From Oryzias latipes (lineage: Eukaryota > Chordata > Actinopteri > Beloniformes > Adrianichthyidae), in NCBI RefSeq assembly GCF_002234675.1, contig NC_019864.2, forward strand, positions 15,951,582-16,015,581: a DNA stretch of 64,000 bases. The letters run 5' to 3'. The notes under the pieces were generated by a model. That model searched no databases. It had not been told where the DNA came from and saw only the letters and a program-made list of their open reading frames with translations. Every line of letters starts with the position of its first letter. Within the stretch, counting starts at the first letter, position 1. Position numbers and translations under genes: made by a program. Positions 61,101 to 64,000 of the stretch are shown here, in pieces.

Positions 61101-63427
61101 AGACGTTTTTAAAAAAATTATTTCATATTTTGGTCTTATTAGAATTGTACAAGCAAAAAAACAAGATCTTTTTTATTTACCCATTTGATGAGTTTGAGGA
61201 ATGAGTTCCGTAATACTAGAAATAAAAAAACACAGAAAATGAATATTTTCAGTGATATAATTCAGATTTTAGGCGTGCTACAAACAAAGACCCCTACATC
61301 TTCACTTGAATGTTGTCTATAATCTGGGCTGAAGGGAGGTCCATGTTGCCCAGCGAATTGCCCAGATGGGCCCTCAGTCTCCCATGACGCTGTCAGGAAG
61401 AGCTCTGCTGGTGGTTCCCAGCCATTCCGAAACTTTGGATAATAAGGAGGAGCACACTGATCCCTGGGCCATTCTGCTCTGCAGTAGAAAAAGTCACCAA
61501 AACATTCAAGAAGTGACCTTAGAACAACATATCAAGTCAAGCAGCACCTCACCTGGGTTTGGTCCATCCATCCCCCAGCAGCTCAAAGATAGTCGTCTCT
61601 TTAGGAGTAAGGTGTCCCCGCAGAAAGTCAACAGTATCCTTAGACAGGTGCGGAGAGATGATCGAACGGGCCAGATCCGGACTTCCACAGGTCTGCAGGA
61701 CCTGAAGACACGTTCAGATTCATCAAATTAAAAACACATTCTAGTTTGATTGTAGAGGATGAAGAAGAAAATCAAGAAGATGAAGAGTAGGTCTTTGAAT
61801 GCAGGGATTTTGAAAGCTTAAAAATTAACTGACATGATACAAAAAGGTTAATATTGATGTTGGATATTGTGTGTATTTAGGAGAAAAAAATGAAAAAGTA
61901 GCGGTGAACAGGGGTCAAGCGATTTCGTCATGAAACGGGTGGATTTTTTTTTGTTTTTTTTTAAACAATGGAGTTTGCACGGAAGGGTGTCATAATTATT
62001 CTGAAGCCGGAAAATGAATTTCCAATGGTATTAGTTTATGAGCCACACATATATGTGAGCAAGAAAGGAAAAATAGATTATTGATCCAGCTATAGGATGA
62101 TATAAAAAATGTGAAAGATGCAAAGTGTGTAAACTACTTAAAGAAAGTAGGTTCTAGGAAACAGTGTCACCACCACAAGGATGTTCAAATCACTTTCTGG
62201 AAATAAGGTTTGTTAGGACGAGGTAGGGTACTGAGAAGACAAAAGAAAGGAGGGAGAAGTGGGACACAGGGTGAAGCAGTTGAAGGTTCAGGTAAAGGTG
62301 GGAAAAGTCACATGACATCTTGTGTGATAGGTTGGAAAGGGCCGTGCATGAGGATGGGAAGGAAGTGCAGCAGCTCAAGACAAATTAGGTCAGAGATAAG
62401 ATTATATTGGCAGATAGTTTGAGTGTGATGACAGTGGTGAGGTCAGTGAAAGCAGTGGTCATGTAAATGGAAGATTTTGGGTACTTGCAGTCAATAGAGT
62501 AAAGTTACAAGACTTTAGTGTAGATTTATGAATAAAGTTAAAGATAACTTATTTAAGGGGAAATAAGGCCACAGTTAGTGCTGAACAACGCCATTTTTAA
62601 CCAGGGCAACTCCTATTGGGAGATGAAGGAAGTGAAGATAATAATTTGTCATCACCTCTGCTGACTGTTTTTTATTTTATTTTTTATTTTTTTTACAATT
62701 TTACGTGTATAAATGTCTTAGTTTTATTCAAGAGAAGCAATAAAAAAACAGTCAAAATCAAAATTTTAAGCTGAACAAACAGCCCGTGTTGGCTCCAAAG
62801 TTCTCATGCACCATTTTGTGTATCGCTCTTTAAACTTTATGTAACACAGTTGCAACTCAGCATGTGCGCAGCATATCAACTGTTGAGATGTCGGCTGGTA
62901 AAGTTTAATCATGAACCTATTCAGAGGATGAAAGCCACGTCCGTCCAGTCAGGCGAGGGTGGAACAAGCAAAAGTGGGTGTGGTGCCCAGAGAATGCAAA
63001 AACAATAAGCAGTACTGGAGGAAAACAGTGCGGTCATGCTGAACCGTTTCCGTGAATTTAGTTTGTTAAGCTTGATTTTTAAAGTTCAGTAAAATGTGGA
63101 TTAAGGACACCCAGAAGAAAACTAATCTTCACATCTTTCTAAATCTACTTAAGAATAAAAATCAGTTCTTACCAACTCCAAGGGGCCGAAGAGGAAATGA
63201 ACTAGTTCTGAGGCATTTGGGTTTTGTATGTGTTTCCTCAGTTTGGTCTGCAGGGGAGGGGGAGACAGACAGTGCTGACATGATGAAGAGTAAGCATTAG
63301 GTAAAAGGTAAGGTTAGGTTCAGAGTTGTAAAGCTCACCAAGAGGTTGAGGGCCAGCTTCAGTTTCTGCAGGCTGTCAATGAACTCTGCTTCAGAGGGGG
63401 GCTTGGCTCGCAGGGTCAGCATGCCCT
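58136..63427 (-). CDS. eps8l2: EPS8-family adaptor protein, C-terminal half (5' partial)
   Basis: Minus-strand exons in transcript order: 63427-63339, 63247-63173, 61701-61553, 61478-61298, 61215-61181, 61086-60981, 60845-60726, 59533-59458, 59379-59211, 58654-58522, 58213-58136 (stop TGA). All introns are GT-AG and phases agree. EPS8 proteins bundle and cap actin filaments and link receptor signalling to Rac through Abi1/Sos1. Landmarks: [19 protein letters not shown], then [25 protein letters not shown] and FRNGWEPP (central conserved part); an SH3 domain over two exons ([18 protein letters not shown] to [18 protein letters not shown]); and the C-terminal actin-binding effector region with [32 protein letters not shown] and [15 protein letters not shown]. 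The N-terminal PTB domain lies beyond the right edge. Family membership is certain; the choice of eps8l2 over eps8 or eps8l1 is a guess. A further small exon between SH3 and 59533 could have been missed. Confidence 0.9.
59534..60725 (-). other. eps8-family intron with dispersed repeat
   Basis: No further exon identified. The portion 60245-60600 looks like an inserted repeat: it starts from a caggagttgccacagcgaat motif, the complement-type relative of the repeat tail at 43690, and reads as a short pseudo-open frame. Confidence 0.45.
61702..63172 (-). other. eps8-family intron
   Basis: No exon seen. The purine-rich part 62170-62470 resembles a worn retroelement fragment but keeps no readable protein. 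Confidence 0.4.
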
Positions 63428-64000
63428 CTGTAACAAGCAGAGCAACAATGACCACACACAGACTCCAGAGTTACTCGACGGCCACTCAGGACACAGCTTC
63501 ATTTAATCCCCAGGGTTCAAAGTCAAGGTTTTAGAGCTGCCGTTACGGTCAGTTAATAAACAGCTTTGCAGACAAAAGGTTCTGACTTTCTCAACATCCA
63601 TCATGGGAAAACTTTTCATAACTTATGATATTAAAGGGGTAAACTAATATGGATCAACACATTTTCAGGAATTTCCACTAAAAATGTATGAATCTCAACT
63701 CCTCACATGAGACCCTTATTACACAAAATTCTGCCCTGTAGTGGTCTTCAAAACACAAAGACAAAAGGGTCTTTTCGTATCTCAGTAAACATGAAGAACA
63801 CGCATCACCCTGAAAGAGAAGAAAATCCATAAATCACACCACAGTCAGTGTTGGGCAGCTAACCATGAATCAGTAATATCAATACTACCTTCCTACTTCC
63901 GTTTTGGTTCAAATGTTTTGATTTCAAAAAGTAAAAATGCAAAATTATTTCAAATGCTGGAAACACAGAGTCATCAGGAGTATCAATATTACTGAATCCC
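63428..64000 (-). other. eps8-family intron running off the window
   Basis: The exon at 63427 begins with two bases of a split codon after a TTACAG acceptor, so coding sequence continues to the right of the window. Nothing exon-like is seen in these 570 bases. Confidence 0.6.

Noticed and set aside
1-64000. CRISPR arrays, rRNA or tRNA genes, operons, phage genes
   Set aside because: None seen. The DNA is vertebrate nuclear; the simple repeats are microsatellites, and no cloverleaf with A and B boxes was found by eye.

Overview
The window is vertebrate nuclear DNA, almost certainly from a ray-finned (teleost) fish. Genes are split into short exons with GT-AG introns. Three full fads2 copies stand in tandem with no fads1 beside them. 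Noncoding DNA is AT-rich and carries several compact DNA-transposon derivatives typical of teleosts. A spiny-rayed (percomorph, perhaps medaka-like) fish is plausible, but I cannot fix the species. The order syt7 - lrrc10b - fads2 matches the SYT7 - LRRC10B - FADS neighbourhood of human 11q12, so this is conserved microsynteny.

Layout. (1) 1-9220: the last five coding exons of syt7 (+ strand; its 5' part lies off the left edge), encoding C2A and C2B; introns hold a foldback element, a TIR element and a 48-nt hairpin. (2) 9221 to about 20030: a probable very long syt7 3'UTR or downstream region, with AU-rich stretches and an inserted hAT-type MITE. (3) about 20030-29760: gene-free DNA with a Tc1-like transposase relic, a dispersed repeat and a candidate enhancer with paired octamers. 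(4) 29762-30979: intact single-exon lrrc10b (- strand). (5) 31000-37340: gene-free DNA, including two 220-bp inverted arms that differ at only two bases, about 2.5 kb apart. (6) 37342-56873: three intact fads2 genes head to tail (+ strand), each with 12 coding exons of the same phases, a 5' noncoding exon and a shared CCAAT-box promoter block. (7) 58136-63427 and beyond the right edge: the 3' half of an eps8-family gene (- strand), tail to tail with the third fads2.

The fads2 cluster is the main interest. All three copies keep the cytochrome b5 HPGG motif and the three histidine boxes, so all should be active front-end desaturases. They differ in the four-residue segment tied to regioselectivity: FHMQ in copy 1, FNLQ in copy 2, YNFN in copy 3. 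YNFN fits the YXXN signature of teleost delta-4 desaturases, so the array may combine delta-6/delta-5-type copies with a delta-4-type copy, giving a local gene set for making DHA from C18 precursors. All three copies also share an unusual GC-AG intron after coding exon 5.
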